DNA from: Elmis aenea
Lineage: Eukaryota > Arthropoda > Insecta > Coleoptera > Elmidae
Reading direction: 5' to 3'
Length of the DNA: 64,000 nucleotides
NCBI GenBank assembly: GCA_947652605.1
Contig: OX393577.1
Span: forward strand, 55,142,108-55,206,107
The notes below the pieces were generated by a model. The model was not told the origin of the DNA. It was given only the letters and a program-made list of their open reading frames with translations, and searched no databases. Positions 1 through 10,840 of this stretch are shown in pieces (the stretch's first letter is position 1; every line of letters begins with the position of its first letter). The translations under genes and the position numbers were made by a program.

Positions 1-595
1 TTTCTGGCACTAAAAAACACACTTAATCAAGAAACCGACATTTTCACAAAGAAATCAATTGTTCCAGAGTGGCCGGAGCGTCTATTTTTAACAAAGAACT
101 GAATGAGATGGATTCCCTATTATTTCTTATTCGCTTATCATTGTTGTTGTTTCAAAATCGAACGCTCGCCGTCTGTGAGCAAGTTAAAACGAGTGGCGCA
201 CAGCGTTTGTGCCCGAAAAAGGGTCACTAACCTGACCTTTAGGAAAAACCTTCCAACTTTATACAATGGAGTCGACCTTTACGAACTCTTTTCACTAACC
301 AGAGTTTAACAGTTATAGGGGAGTGCAGTTCACGTTTCACAAATTTAAAAGGGATGCAGTTTAAAAACTAGAAAAACTGATATTTTGTCTTTTGTTTAGA
401 CAGTTTCTTTAAGTTTACAACTGGCACGAAAAACTGAATTAAGCATTAACAACAAAGTTGTCATGCTAGAAGACGATTTTTCATTTTCCTTACAGCATCA
501 TTCCTAACAATTTTTCCCCAAGACAATAAAAAATAATTATGGGTAATAAGCAAAGTGACGACATTAACCACATAACAGATCTTTTCTTTAAATAA
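1..595. other. No gene recognised (AT-rich)
   Basis: AT-rich non-coding sequence up to the mariner element. A 68-codon open frame at 103-309 has no motif or composition suggesting a real protein. Confidence 0.5.
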
Positions 596-597
596 TA

Positions 598-1504
598 CTA
601 CCTCCGTCCGTAAATATGGTATACATTAAGAAGAAAGAATGGGACTAACGAAAGTAATATTATCTTGGTCTTTTTTGTTTTTATTTCTAAATACGTGGTT
701 GTTAGGCAACTAATAAACAAATGGCGTGCAAATAGTTTGGCATATAACAAGAAAAAATCCGTATTTTAGACAAATTAAGTGACACCCGCTGTTCTAGCAA
801 AATGGCGAATTTTGATCAAAATTGTGTTGAATTAAAATAAAAGAAAGAAGTTCCAAATCAAAACAACTGACACTTACCCAGCGTAATGGTATCCTACTCA
901 AAAAAAAGTCCAAATTTCCCATAAGTCACAAGCATAAACTAATTTACGTACAACAAGATAACGCGTAACCCCATTCCTCTGATGATGATGAAGATACTGT
1001 AGCAGAAGGTTCTAGAGATGGCTGCTCTATTCGACTTAAATCACACCGCCAAAGAGTCCAGATTTTAATGTATTGGATCTTGGATTTTTCAATTCTATAC
1101 CATTCTTACAACATACAGCTTCACCAAAGACAATGGACTAATTGATTGAAAAATTCATTTAATGCATTAAACCTTCAAACCCTTGATCATGTTTTTCTAA
1201 CATTGCAAACTTAACTAGAAGCAACCATGTTAGCAAAAGGAGGGAATTCCTATAAGATTCCGCTCATTAATAAGGCAAAACTTCATCTTGAGGGACGATT
1301 ACAAACATTATCATGTCCCATAGAAGCTGTGGAAACAGCCACGTCTTTGTTAAATTAAAACTTTTTGTATTATTCTTTGTTTTACTAGATATTTGTAACT
1401 ATTTCATAAATAAAATCACCTAATTAATTAAAATTGTAAATGTATATCATATTTTTGGACAAGAAATAAATCAAAATGTATACCATATTTTCGGACGGAG
1501 GGAG
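598..1504 (+). mobile_element. Decayed mariner element, plant-like (DD39D-type) lineage
   Basis: The ends form an inverted repeat of about 28 bp. The left reads CTACCTCCGTCCGTAAATAT and the right, reversed, reads CTCCCTCCGTCCGAAAATAT; both continue as GGTATACAT. The element is flanked by TA at 596-597 and 1505-1506, the duplication expected of Tc1/mariner insertion. The CTCCCTCCGT terminus is the one known from plant mariner and Stowaway elements. Inside lies a broken transposase C-terminal half (separate entry). At about 0.9 kb it is shorter than an intact mariner, and I see no N-terminal DNA-binding region, so an internal deletion is likely. Confidence 0.88.
930..1345 (+). pseudogene. Mariner transposase C-terminal half, frameshifted
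   Basis: Three conserved blocks occur in the right order in shifting frames. IYVQQDNA at about 942-965 contains the second catalytic aspartate. TPPKSPDFNVLDLGFFNSI at about 1043-1096 is the block with the third catalytic site; in the DD39D family the counted residue is the D of NVLD. KGGNSYKIP lies at 1236-1262 near the C-terminus. The distance from QQD to SPD is about 34 residues, plus five to NVLD, as in that family. In-frame stops occur after QQDNA and after FLTLQT, and there are at least two frameshifts, so it cannot make transposase. The first catalytic aspartate is not found. The family is known mainly from plants; its presence here is read directly, but its route into this genome is unknown. 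Confidence 0.85.
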
Positions 1505-1506
1505 TA

Positions 1507-2296
1507 CTATTTATTCGTCCCGTTTTCTGATATTGTGATACTAATTATGCGAACGATCAAAATGTCTAGTACTTTTCGGTAATAAAAATAAAAGAATTGT
1601 TATCAAGAAACTGGTACGGAAATGAAAAATGATATCAAAAAAGGAATAAAAATTTAGACTTGAATAAAACATTTACATACGATATACAATTCATATTTTT
1701 TTGTTCGTTTTAGTTAATTTGTTTATAACAATCAACATCTAATACTGCAATGTTTTATCAAAGTGCCCAATATTAAACACCTGTAGGTACCTACTACTTA
1801 AAAATGACATTTTAAGTTGTTCTTTACACATCATTTACACACTGATAAATAATATCCAACATAACCGGTACTATTAAACATAAAATTATAATGTGTTAAT
1901 TAATATAACTGATGCAAAACAGCCACTAAAATAATTTCCTGTTTAATAACAATAAATAATTATCAGCAACGGCTACATATAAAATTGAAAATCGCTACAC
2001 TTGAGGTTGTTTCTTAGTAAACAAGTAGATTGATGGCTATGTCGTTCTTTTACCAACGGAAGAAGGTAAAGTGTTCCAACAAATTAATTCCAAATTGCTT
2101 CCTTGAGAACAAATCGATTCAGCCAAAGAAACTTCGGAACAATTAAGACCCTACCTGTAGAACATTAAATTGGAACTTGACACGCCAAAATGCATCCCTT
2201 AATTAGCAGACATTCACACGTCAACAATTTAATTTATTTTGATAGAGATGCGAACAGTACGTTTAAGTTTAAATATATTTCAATTAACTATCTATA
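1507..2296. other. No gene recognised
   Basis: Very AT-rich, with no open frame above about 60 codons and no repeat termini seen. Confidence 0.45.
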
Positions 2297-2298
2297 TA

Positions 2299-4676
2299 CA
2301 GGGTGTTTCACTTTTCCATGGGACACTATTGCTATCTCCGTAAATAATGAAAATACAAGGTTGGTTAAGTGGGACAAAAGTTAGCTAATTAGGAGTGTAT
2401 TTTAAACAAGATCTTGTTTTGTTTAAAAATTCCATGGCTTGCGTGTTATAATGAAAAAACCGAAATCGATCAAAATTTTTAAACTTAAACATCTCGGCTA
2501 TTGTTGCGAATACACAAAAACGCCAGAAGAAAAATGTTTTGCAGATTTTGTTTGCTATAAGATGGCGATAGTCAGATTTTTATTTATAAATTACCGTGCG
2601 AGATATTTGACAAAACAGCTTTTTTTTAATGGCAGTCGTAGTAGGTGGTGACTTAGATTTGAATATTGTTTTTTCTCTTTACAATGATATAATATCTTAT
2701 ATGTCTATTTTCAAAAATAAGCGAAATAACCTAAAAAAATGCAAAATCTTTAGATAAAAAAGCATGGTTGCCATGGAAAAAAACAATAACCGACTTTAAT
2801 TGTTTTATTTCGACCCTTGCCTGTCTATTCTGTCACTCTTTAAACAGCGATACTAAAACAAATGTAATGCGAAATCAAAATAATCATACCAATAGTCATA
2901 ATATGAACGTATTTTATACTTCTTACTAAGACATTAGCAAAAAAAAGGATTTAAAATATTTACATATGTGGATTTACATTATTTCCAGTTAACACAAATC
3001 TTATAATAGACAAGCAAGTAGTGATTGCAATACCGGACCAAAATTACGATACCGGTATACGGTATTTATTCGCAAGTAATACCGGTATTGCTTTTTTAAA
3101 AAAAGTATTAATTTTTAAAATACAATATATGCATTTTACACATATGTACATATATGTAGTAAGTATGTCAAAACACAAATTTACATAAAATAAAGAAACT
3201 TAAAAAATTACATATGTAAAAAAATATGGACACAAAAAACTGAAGATATACAGGGTAATTGATTGGGAACGGGCATTAAAAATAAATGAAGAATGAAAAG
3301 GGGTATTGATCTGAAATTTTGGTTATGACTATAATGGCATATGATCTGTTTAATGAAAATATTTTCAAGATGGTGACCCTTCTGGAAATACCGGAAGTTG
3401 ACGTCTACTTTCTTATTTCAAATACAATGGTCTATTTTTTAATGCATTTTTGGATTTAACACGTTATTTTAGAGGGACTATTAATAGCATACCCTATACC
3501 TAAGTGCAGTCGTTTTTTAGATTTTTGGACTTTTTTGAAATTTTTATCGTGATGCTTAATATTATCTATCGCCGCCATTTTTGAAGAGAAAACGCTTACA
3601 TTTAGACTATGCATAGAAGAATTTTTGCAATCGATGCATTACTTACAGGGTGACCAAAATTTAATTTTCTTTTAATACAATGAAACTCGTTTTTTTCAAA
3701 TACAAGGCCCAATTTTTTTTTTTCATTTTCTAATTCAAAAGTAAATTCTACATCAATCTGTATTAGCGTTTCCAATACCTATCTGCAATAATTTTCGAGT
3801 TATTAAGAATTTTTGATAAAGTTAAGAGAAATTGCAACATTTTTTAATAGTAAGCCCTGGAAATGACAACAAATATTCCAATATTGCAATATTCCTTAAT
3901 CTTCTAATAATATCATCTCTCTTTTAATTAACTTAATTACATCATTTTGTGGCACAATTTTGTGTTTTGAATTTATTGCTATTTAGTTATTTATGGCAGA
4001 CTGCAATTATAAAATAATAAAAATCAAATTTAAAAAAAAAATTAATACCGAATACCGGTATTAGACCATCAAATGAGACGGTATTTCGGTATTGTAAAAT
4101 GGCACGGTATACCGGTATTCGGTATACCGGTATACCGGTATTGCAATCACTACAAGCAAGGGTTGAAATTAAACAAATGAAGTCGTTTATTGTTTTTTCT
4201 CTATGGCAACCTTGATTTTTATCATAAGATTTTGCATGTTTTAGGTTATTTCGCTTAATTTTGAAAATAGACATATAAAATATTACATCATTGTAGAGAG
4301 AAAAAATAATATTTAAATCTAAGTCACCACCTACTACGACTGCCATTAAAAAAAAAGCTGTTTTGTCAAATATCTCGCACCGTAATTTATAAATAAAAAT
4401 CTGACTATCGCCATCTTATAGCAAACAAAATCTGCAAAACATTTTTCCTTTGGCGTTTTTGTGTATTTGAACAATAGCCGAGATATTTAAGTTTAAAAAT
4501 TTTGATCGATTTCAGTTTTTTCGTTATATCACGCAAGCCATGGAATTTTTAAACAAAACAAGATCTTGTTTAAAATACACTCCTAAATAGCTAACTTTTG
4601 TCCCACTTAACCAACCTTGCATTTTCATTATTTACGGAGATAGCAATAGTATCCCATGGAAAAGTGAAACACCCTG
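2299..4676. mobile_element. CAGGGTG foldback element with a nested hAT
   Basis: Starts CAGGGTGTTTCACTTTTCCA and ends with its reverse complement, flanked by TA at 2297-2298 and 4677-4678. The arms (about 2299-2823 and 4161-4676) are roughly 520 bp each and near-identical in reverse complement. The spacer is about 190 bp before the hAT insertion at 3019-4152. A subterminal TATCTCCGTAAATAATG lies about 33 bp from the end. Open frames at 2439-2651, 3987-4346 and others in the arms look like palindrome artefacts. No transposase motif was seen in the loop. Confidence 0.88.
3019..4152. mobile_element. Nested hAT-type element (TAGTGATTGCAATACCGG ends)
   Basis: The terminal inverted repeat TAGTGATTGCAATACCGG is bounded by a perfect 8-bp target duplication CAAGCAAG (3011-3018 and 4153-4160), the hAT signature. 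The subterminal regions are dense in ATACCGGTAT units, clustered at 4105-4142. No hAT transposase motif is visible in its 1.1 kb, so it is probably non-autonomous. It contains two isolated CAGGGT-type ends (near 3251 and 3648), perhaps older insertions. Confidence 0.88.
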
Positions 4677-4678
4677 TA

Positions 4679-5721
4679 TACACATTCAACGCTAAAAATG
4701 GGGATTTCGTTCATCTTAGAGTTTAGAGCTACGAAGTCGGTTGAAAAATTTCTTACTGAATTTAAACCCAAAAAGTGCCACGACCCTCTTTCAAAAGTTA
4801 TGCACAAAAATACTAAAAAACTGTAGTTCTTTTGCCTTTTCTTAAGTTTTGAAGTTATTGAAAACATTAAAAAGCTGATAATGGTAAAAAGCAGACGAAA
4901 CGTCTGACACAAAATCTAATTATTATATTAAGCAGACACTGCTACCATTCAGTTCGACTGATCCTTAACGATTGCTAAATAAATAACGTAATTCTAATGA
5001 ATATGCCACATTGAAAAACTGCGTTGGAGATGCAACTCAGCTAGTTAAAATATGCAACAAAACAAGTGACAATAAGCGCTAATCGTCTGTTTTAAATATT
5101 GACAATTAAATCCTGCGCAATGGAAATTATGTTTAAAACATACACTTTGAAGGCCATCTCCCATACAATTCCAACCAAACAGATCTAAAAGAGCGTGATG
5201 GAATGTATATGTATGAACCTATGAACACGATGTGATCGTGTTTACAGTCTCGAAGCAATCAATCGCGTTAATTAATATATAACGGCGGGTTCGGATATTG
5301 AGCGAGACTCACATTTCACCCTTCATTATGTAATAATGCTCCCATACATCAATTACGTGAGATTAAGTGTTGAATAAGAATATAATACCCGCATATCATG
5401 TCCAATAATAAAAACATTAAAAATACGAGCCGAGTTATGATTGATTCACAGGGACAAAAACAAAAAGGAAACCGTCTATACAAAAAAAAACATTAATTTT
5501 AATTGTGTACCATTACACAAACGGAAATTCCGTTGTGTGATCAATCATTGTTCTTCATTTGCTTCTAATGCGCTTTGTACAAATTTATAGCAGTTAGGCA
5601 TTTATCCACGAACACATAGCAAATTTTTGAGTTTAAACCTTATCAATATTAATCGATACGCAAAAATGGGAAAGAAAACCAAGATTTAAAAAAAAAAGAA
5701 GTAGAGGCAAACGAACCAGGG
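4679..5721. other. No gene recognised
   Basis: Unassigned sequence. 5150-5340 is slightly less AT-rich than its surroundings, with ordinary CpG content, but has no open frame or splice-bounded exon I can defend. Confidence 0.45.
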
Positions 5722-6152
5722 AAGGCTGTGTTTATTGCATTAAGAACATCAAAACTAAATGTTTTGCAGAGTTATAGGTGCCATTGGCCATTTTCTTCGG
5801 AAAAAAAGGGGAAAAACTGAAAAGTTGAATAATAAAAGTAATTTTTGCGATCGCATTGGCCATGAAACCGCCAGAGACAAAATCAAAATTCTTCTATTCA
5901 CCAATGCGCGCATACTTTGCAAGTAAAATGATGCAGTTTTAAAAAAAAAATCTTAAACGGTTCCGGAGAGAAACGCGAAAAACGAGGCCTATGTAAAAAC
6001 GGTTTTCCCTATATTAAACGGCTATGCAAGTCGCATAGATTTAATTATACAGATATACTACAACCAGTGGTGTAGGCAAAATGCTTCCATGGGTGGGGGG
6101 GGGGTTTAATAAACGTAAATAGAGCTGAGGACCTATTTTTTTAGGTCACTAC

Positions 6153-6968
6153 TAGGGTTTCTTTCCCGGGATCTCGGTCCATTTTAAACTATTTTATATT
6201 TCCCGGGAAATGCTTTTTGTCCCGGGAGTTCCCGGGATTTTAAAAAAGTGTTATTTTCGTTTATTTTGTGCTAAGATCTTTGTAATACTATCATAACTTA
6301 TCAGAATTTTATACTTAAAATATCTTTACTAACGGTAAATTATGGAAAAACTTTATTTTTATTTCAAAATAATTTTTCTCTTTTAGTATGGCGCAAAGAA
6401 GCCCGGTCTACATGACAAAGCTAATATCTTCAAAATACTTTTACAGTTTTATTTGTGTGTACCCTGATAATTCAAAGCAAAATAGCTTATAAATGAAATT
6501 TTATTGATAATTGACGATGTTTCTTTGGTGCTAGATGCTCTCAAGACAATTTCACCTACGTCAATAGAGACTGAGAGAGCATTTTATGCAGCAGGACTTT
6601 TTCTTAATAAATTAAGAAAAATACTAATTGACTGAAGCACAGATCACCTTTGTTTTCTTAAATCACATTACAAAAATTCATTGTAAAAATTATATTATTG
6701 TATTCATAAATATGAAATTGCAATAGAAAGGTTATAATTCCCAAATGTATGTTTCTCTCACCAATATTATTGAATTATTTATAATAATCATGGAGCAAAA
6801 TGTATTACATATATGACTTGGAGTTGTTTTTAAGTAATAAACAGCTCCCTTAATTTTTTGGGTTATTTATTTAAAAATACACATATATTGACGGGAAATC
6901 CCAGGACAAAGGCCGATTTCTTCCCGGAATCCCGGGACAAGCAAAATGGTCAAATATGAGAAACCCTA
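6153..6968 (+). mobile_element. hAT element (TAGGGTTTC ends) carrying a transposase remnant
   Basis: TAGGGTTTC ends in inverted orientation, with a perfect 8-bp target duplication GTCACTAC at 6145-6152 and 6969-6976. The subterminal regions are rich in TTCCCGGGA blocks. The 816-bp body keeps only the C-terminal part of a hAT transposase, so it is an internally deleted copy. It is the innermost layer of the 5.7-7.4 kb nest, hence the youngest insertion there. Confidence 0.9.
6531..6674 (+). pseudogene. hAT transposase C-terminal dimerisation domain fragment
   Basis: One frame reads LDALKTISPTSIETERAF, then YAAGLFLNKLRKILID, a stop, and STDHLCFLKSHYK. This matches the hAT family C-terminal dimerisation block, whose hallmark is a PTSxxxERxFSxAG stretch followed by LRxxL and a LxFLK motif. 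The stop codon and the missing upstream catalytic region make it non-functional. The family match is read directly from the motif; subfamily is not determined. Confidence 0.85.
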
Positions 6969-7450
6969 GTCACTACTATATTTTTAAGTTTTTTTGCAGC
7001 AGGATGTTTGATGGTTACATCATGGGGGAGGTTAATAAACTGTAAAGAGTCGAAGACTTTTTTTTTTAGCACAAAATTTACAGTTTTCCAGCTCTATAAC
7101 GACTTATTTCAAACTTATGGGGGGTTCTGACACCCCCATGCCTACGCCACTGACCATAATTTCTCAAATCATAGCGCCTATGCAGGGGTTTCGTTTTTGA
7201 CGTTTTTCTCCGGAACCGTTCAAGATTTTTTCAAAAACTTTGCACCAATTTACTTGCAAAGGATGGCGCATTGGTAAATAGAAGAATGTAGATTTTGTCT
7301 GACGATTTCATGGCCAAAGCGATCGCAAAAATGACCTTTTTATACCAATTTTTCAGTTTTCCCCTATTTTTCCGAAGGAAATGGCCAGTGACACGTATAA
7401 CTCAGCAAAACATTTCGTTTTGATGTTCTTGATGCAATAAACACAGCCTT

Positions 7451-9568
7451 GATCAGGTTCTAGTGACAACATATCGTGACCCTCCCACAACAAAATGGGA
7501 AAACGAAGAAAGAAGAGTCAGCTGAAGAGATGTGCCTACCACAGTAGGTTTACTCCACCATCTATGAATGGCTTATATATTGTTATGGTACAATCATCAT
7601 TTTTTCCACCTCATGGTATAACCTATATAAACTGTAAGTTTCACTTGCCTTCAGCTATTAGTTTTTTATAACATTTTTATGTATTGTAGTATCCACTGAA
7701 GAAGGACTTAATTAAGTCCGAAATATATGGAATAGTTTGAATTAGTACTCTATTACACCTAACCTAATACCCAATATTTTCCGCTTAAATTTCAACAAGT
7801 AAGGTTGTTACTTCCCATCAAACACTACCACAGTAAGTTAACGATTGAAAAATGCGAGGAAAACATACCACGACACCAAAAGGTACAAGAAGAAGAAGAA
7901 TATTACAGATTAAAAGTAAAAATGATGTACAAGCCTCGGAATTTATTATGGTGAAAAAAGTCGATGAAGACTTGTTAAGAATATTAGGGTGATAATAGAA
8001 AGACATTGGATTGTGGCAGTTAAGTGTATTAATCAATACTTTTCTGAGAAAATGAAGTCGCTTCGCTTGAGAAAACATGCGCTAACCTAGGCATTTACAT
8101 CGCAAGAACTGCACATAAAGCTTCAATGTGATCAAAATTGAAGTCATCGAATACCTAGGTTTGACTAACCAACTGCAAATTTACTTGGCACCAAGATCTG
8201 CACAACTCCATGTAGTATAAAGGGTAGAAAGCCATACTTCTCGTTCATTATTAGTTTTTATTGTCCTTTATAATTACATTTCGCCCCAACATTAAAATAA
8301 CATTTAATCACTTCTTAATATTCCTACCGAATCTTGCAGATATAAGTAAGTCGGTAGTTATATTTTCCTTTATATTAACAGATAAAGGAGTTGTTACATT
8401 TAAAATATCATGTACAGATTCCACTAAAGAACATAACAAAAAGTTAAGACTGAGAGTGTAACGTGTCCTACAAAAAAAAATGTAACAGACACGAAGAGAG
8501 TCGGAAATTTCCTCAAATAATTCCTTTATCGACGATGTTCACCGTAATTCGTTTTCCAAACCGTTGAGTGCTGCATCTTTGGATGTTATTTAGAGCTGTT
8601 TACGACAAAATATGTGAGAAGATACCGCTAAGCGCGCTCTTCCGTCATTCGTTTCTTCTCCAGCAGCGTTCAAGCTTGAGCGATCGCTCCGGAGAGCTAA
8701 GACTTGAGCAGAAATAAACTCTCGCACGCTCTATGAGCACATCAGGTTCGAGATGATTCATTTTACATTTTTCAGCAAGAGAACACGGCTCTTGAAAGCA
8801 ACTGAATTGCGTTACCCTGGAAAGCTTTTACAGTTGTTCGATGGAAGTGGATTGATATAACATACGAATTAATTTAAAATTACGCTGGCTGCACTTTTTA
8901 TACTCTGCAACTCCTCAAATAACAGATCACAATCGACTTTAATTAAAACCATTACTCATCGATGGACTTTTATAATCCGTAGCAAGTTAATCATGTGTTA
9001 ACGTCTACACTAGAACAAGACGACAGTATGACAAACCTGACCGTTAATAATAAATATTGAAATAATCTTCAACACGGCATGAAATTTGTTAAATTATTTA
9101 ATACAAGTAAAGTGAGGAAAATTTACATATAAAAAGGAAGTCGTCGGCAAGAGGCTTTACAAATACCGACACCCTGATCGTGTTGTACAATTGGAACAAA
9201 TTAAGCCATAAATTCTATCCAGACACAGCTGTGCTGTTCCCATCGCAACCCATATATTTAAAAAAACAATCAATAATGTAAAATTAGTTAAGTAGTGCAC
9301 ATTATTACTACCAGTATAAAAGCATATGTTTATCTTTCACAAACCTAATTGAGTAACTAAAATTAAAAATACTTGGTGCAGAAAAACAAAAAGTATGTTA
9401 GCGTAAGCCACTTAACATTGCTATTAACGATCTCGTGATATCTTTGGGCATAATTATTTACAATTTTTTATATACGGACTGAATTGAATTATACAGTTTT
9501 TTTTATCACGCATACATTTTCAAAGAATATAAGATAGACTACCATTTTTTTCATAGTATGTATTTGTA
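7451..9568. other. Unassigned; one hammerhead-like motif
   Basis: No gene recognised. A CTGAAGA-hairpin-GAAA motif sits at 7696-7724 (separate entry). 8560-8820 is less AT-rich and CpG-bearing, but has no supportable exon. A minus-strand frame at 7818-8078 looks like chance. Confidence 0.4.
7696..7724 (+). other. CTGANGA-hairpin-GAAA motif, hammerhead-core-like
   Basis: CTGAAGA is followed by one A, a perfect self-complementary GGACTTAATTAAGTCC and then GAAA. This resembles the hammerhead ribozyme core (CUGANGA, stem II, GAAA), which is known in Penelope-like retroelements. There is one extra A, and I could not find a convincing cleavage triplet or stems I and III. It may instead be an ordinary repeat-tail hairpin. 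Confidence 0.3.
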
Positions 9569-9576
9569 TTTGTAAC

Positions 9577-9956
9577 CAGGGGTTTGGAGCAGTCCAATTT
9601 TTTAATTGCTCCGCTCCGACATTAATCTGCCAGCTTCCAGCTCCGCTCCATGCTCCAAATATTGGTAAAATGTTTAAAATAAGTTTTTTAATTAAAAGCT
9701 TTGATTTTATCGGATATATGTAAATGGGTCAAAAATTACATTATTTGACACTGACAAACACGTTCAGTTATATAAATGTTTGAAAGAACAAATTATTGAT
9801 CTTCAAATGTTGAAAAACCGAAAAAAATGTGTTTTTTTTTATTGTACATAATACACTGGAGCAGTGGAGCAATCAAAATTATTTGCTCCGGACTTCGCTC
9901 CAGCTCCGGCCAAAAACCCATTGCTCCACTGCTGCGTGCTCCGCTCCAAACCGCTG
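9577..9956 (+). mobile_element. GCTCC-rich hAT MITE, copy 1
   Basis: Left end CAGGGGTTTGGAGC; reversed right end CAGCGGTTTGGAGC. A perfect 8-bp target duplication TTTGTAAC flanks it (9569-9576 and 9957-9964). Both subterminal regions are packed with GCTCC/GGAGC pentamers. The 380-bp interior has no open transposase, so it is non-autonomous. Four relatives lie at 49460, 53956, 58618 and 62677. Confidence 0.93.
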
Positions 9957-9964
9957 TTTGTAAC

Positions 9965-10284
9965 TGTAACTCATATTTTTGTTTTCAATTTAAGCTTTGA
10001 AATGAACAGTTGCAAAAAAACAACCGAAATCGAAAAAAGATTTAAATGAATAATTAAATAAAATATTTAAATATTTATATTTTCGTTCAATTAAATTTTA
10101 AACGGGCCCCTTTAAAAATTAAAAGGCTTTCAAGATATGAAATGGAGGCCAATTTTAACATTAAATTTAATATAACTTACTATAAAATGTTAATTTTTGT
10201 TTTGCAGTATAAAAATGCAAACAAGAAATTATATTTATTCGAATTTTAATGTATTTTAAAAAGATATAGATTACTTAATTTTTA
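9965..10284. other. No gene recognised
   Basis: Very AT-rich spacer before the next foldback; nothing identifiable. Confidence 0.4.
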
Positions 10285-10547
10285 AAAGGCTCTGGTATGG
10301 TTTTTTTGGTACGCCATTCAAATCTGGAACATTTAAGTATGGAATGTTCAAATCTGGAAAATGCACCGATAGAATCATTCAAATCTTGAATCACTCAACG
10401 CGGGAATCGTTCATCGCAGGAAAGCTTAAATCTGGAATCCAGAAATTAAGAATTTTTCCTGCCCTCTATATTACAACAGCCAAAGTATTATATAATTACA
10501 GGACACTTCGTTTTAGATTTTGTCCGAACTATTGTACATTGAAAGAT

Positions 10548-10796
10548 TTTTTTTTTCTGATTTGTTTTACTTCGGCATGTTTTTGCTGCTATGGCTAATC
10601 ACCGAAGTGGAGGAGGAGGGAACTAGGATTAGGTGAGTAAGGGTAGAGGGTAGGTGGAAGTATTGTCACAGCATTTGCCTATAGTAGGTAGGGGAAACCA
10701 CCTGAAACCCCTACGATGACAGACGGGCCGCGGGATTCGAACCCACGCCTCCCGACTTTACTGGCTAGGTTGCAAACCAACCAGCCACCAAGCTCG
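10548..10796 (-). mobile_element. tRNA-derived SINE, minus strand
   Basis: Read on the minus strand, the head has an A-box-like TGGTGGCTGG (10781-10790) and a perfect B box GGTTCGAATCC (10733-10743) at tRNA-like spacing. These are the internal RNA polymerase III promoter elements. The tail ends in an A-run (plus-strand T-run at about 10548-10556). A 13- to 14-bp target duplication starting GTACATTGAA flanks it (10534-10547 and 10797-10810, one or two mismatches). At about 250 bp, with tRNA head, body and A-tail, it is a nearly complete SINE. It inserted into the left arm of the 10.3-12.5 kb foldback. Confidence 0.88.
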
Positions 10797-10840
10797 GTAC
10801 ATTGAAGGATAAAAACATCGTTTTAATGGTAACTCAAGGG

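Larger units (their letters stand above)
6065..7152. mobile_element. hAT-type element with CAGTGGYGTAGGCA ends
   Basis: The left end CAGTGGTGTAGGCA and the reversed right end CAGTGGCGTAGGCA are typical hAT termini. The flanking octamers ACTACAAC and ACCATAAT agree at five positions and differ only by C/T transitions, consistent with a decayed duplication. Without the internal 6153-6968 insertion the element is about 270 bp, a MITE-sized copy. Confidence 0.75.
5722..7450. mobile_element. Foldback repeat interrupted by two nested hATs
   Basis: The left arm (about 5722-5998) and right arm (about 7185-7450) are inverted copies: AAGGCTGTGTTTATTGCAT at the left is matched at the right, and both hold a GCGATCGCA-type core and a CTCCGGAACCGTTC-type inner block. 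The ends lack CAGGGTG, so this is a different family or a truncated one. The loop has been replaced by the hAT insertion at 6065-7152. Confidence 0.75.

Noticed and set aside
3987..4346. 119-codon minus-strand frame
   Set aside because: It crosses the boundary between the nested hAT and the foldback arm and translates CGGTATAC repeats; not a protein.
10733..10790. A tRNA gene (B box and A box)
   Set aside because: The boxes belong to a longer body with an A-tail and target duplication, so it is a SINE; no cloverleaf acceptor stem is evident.
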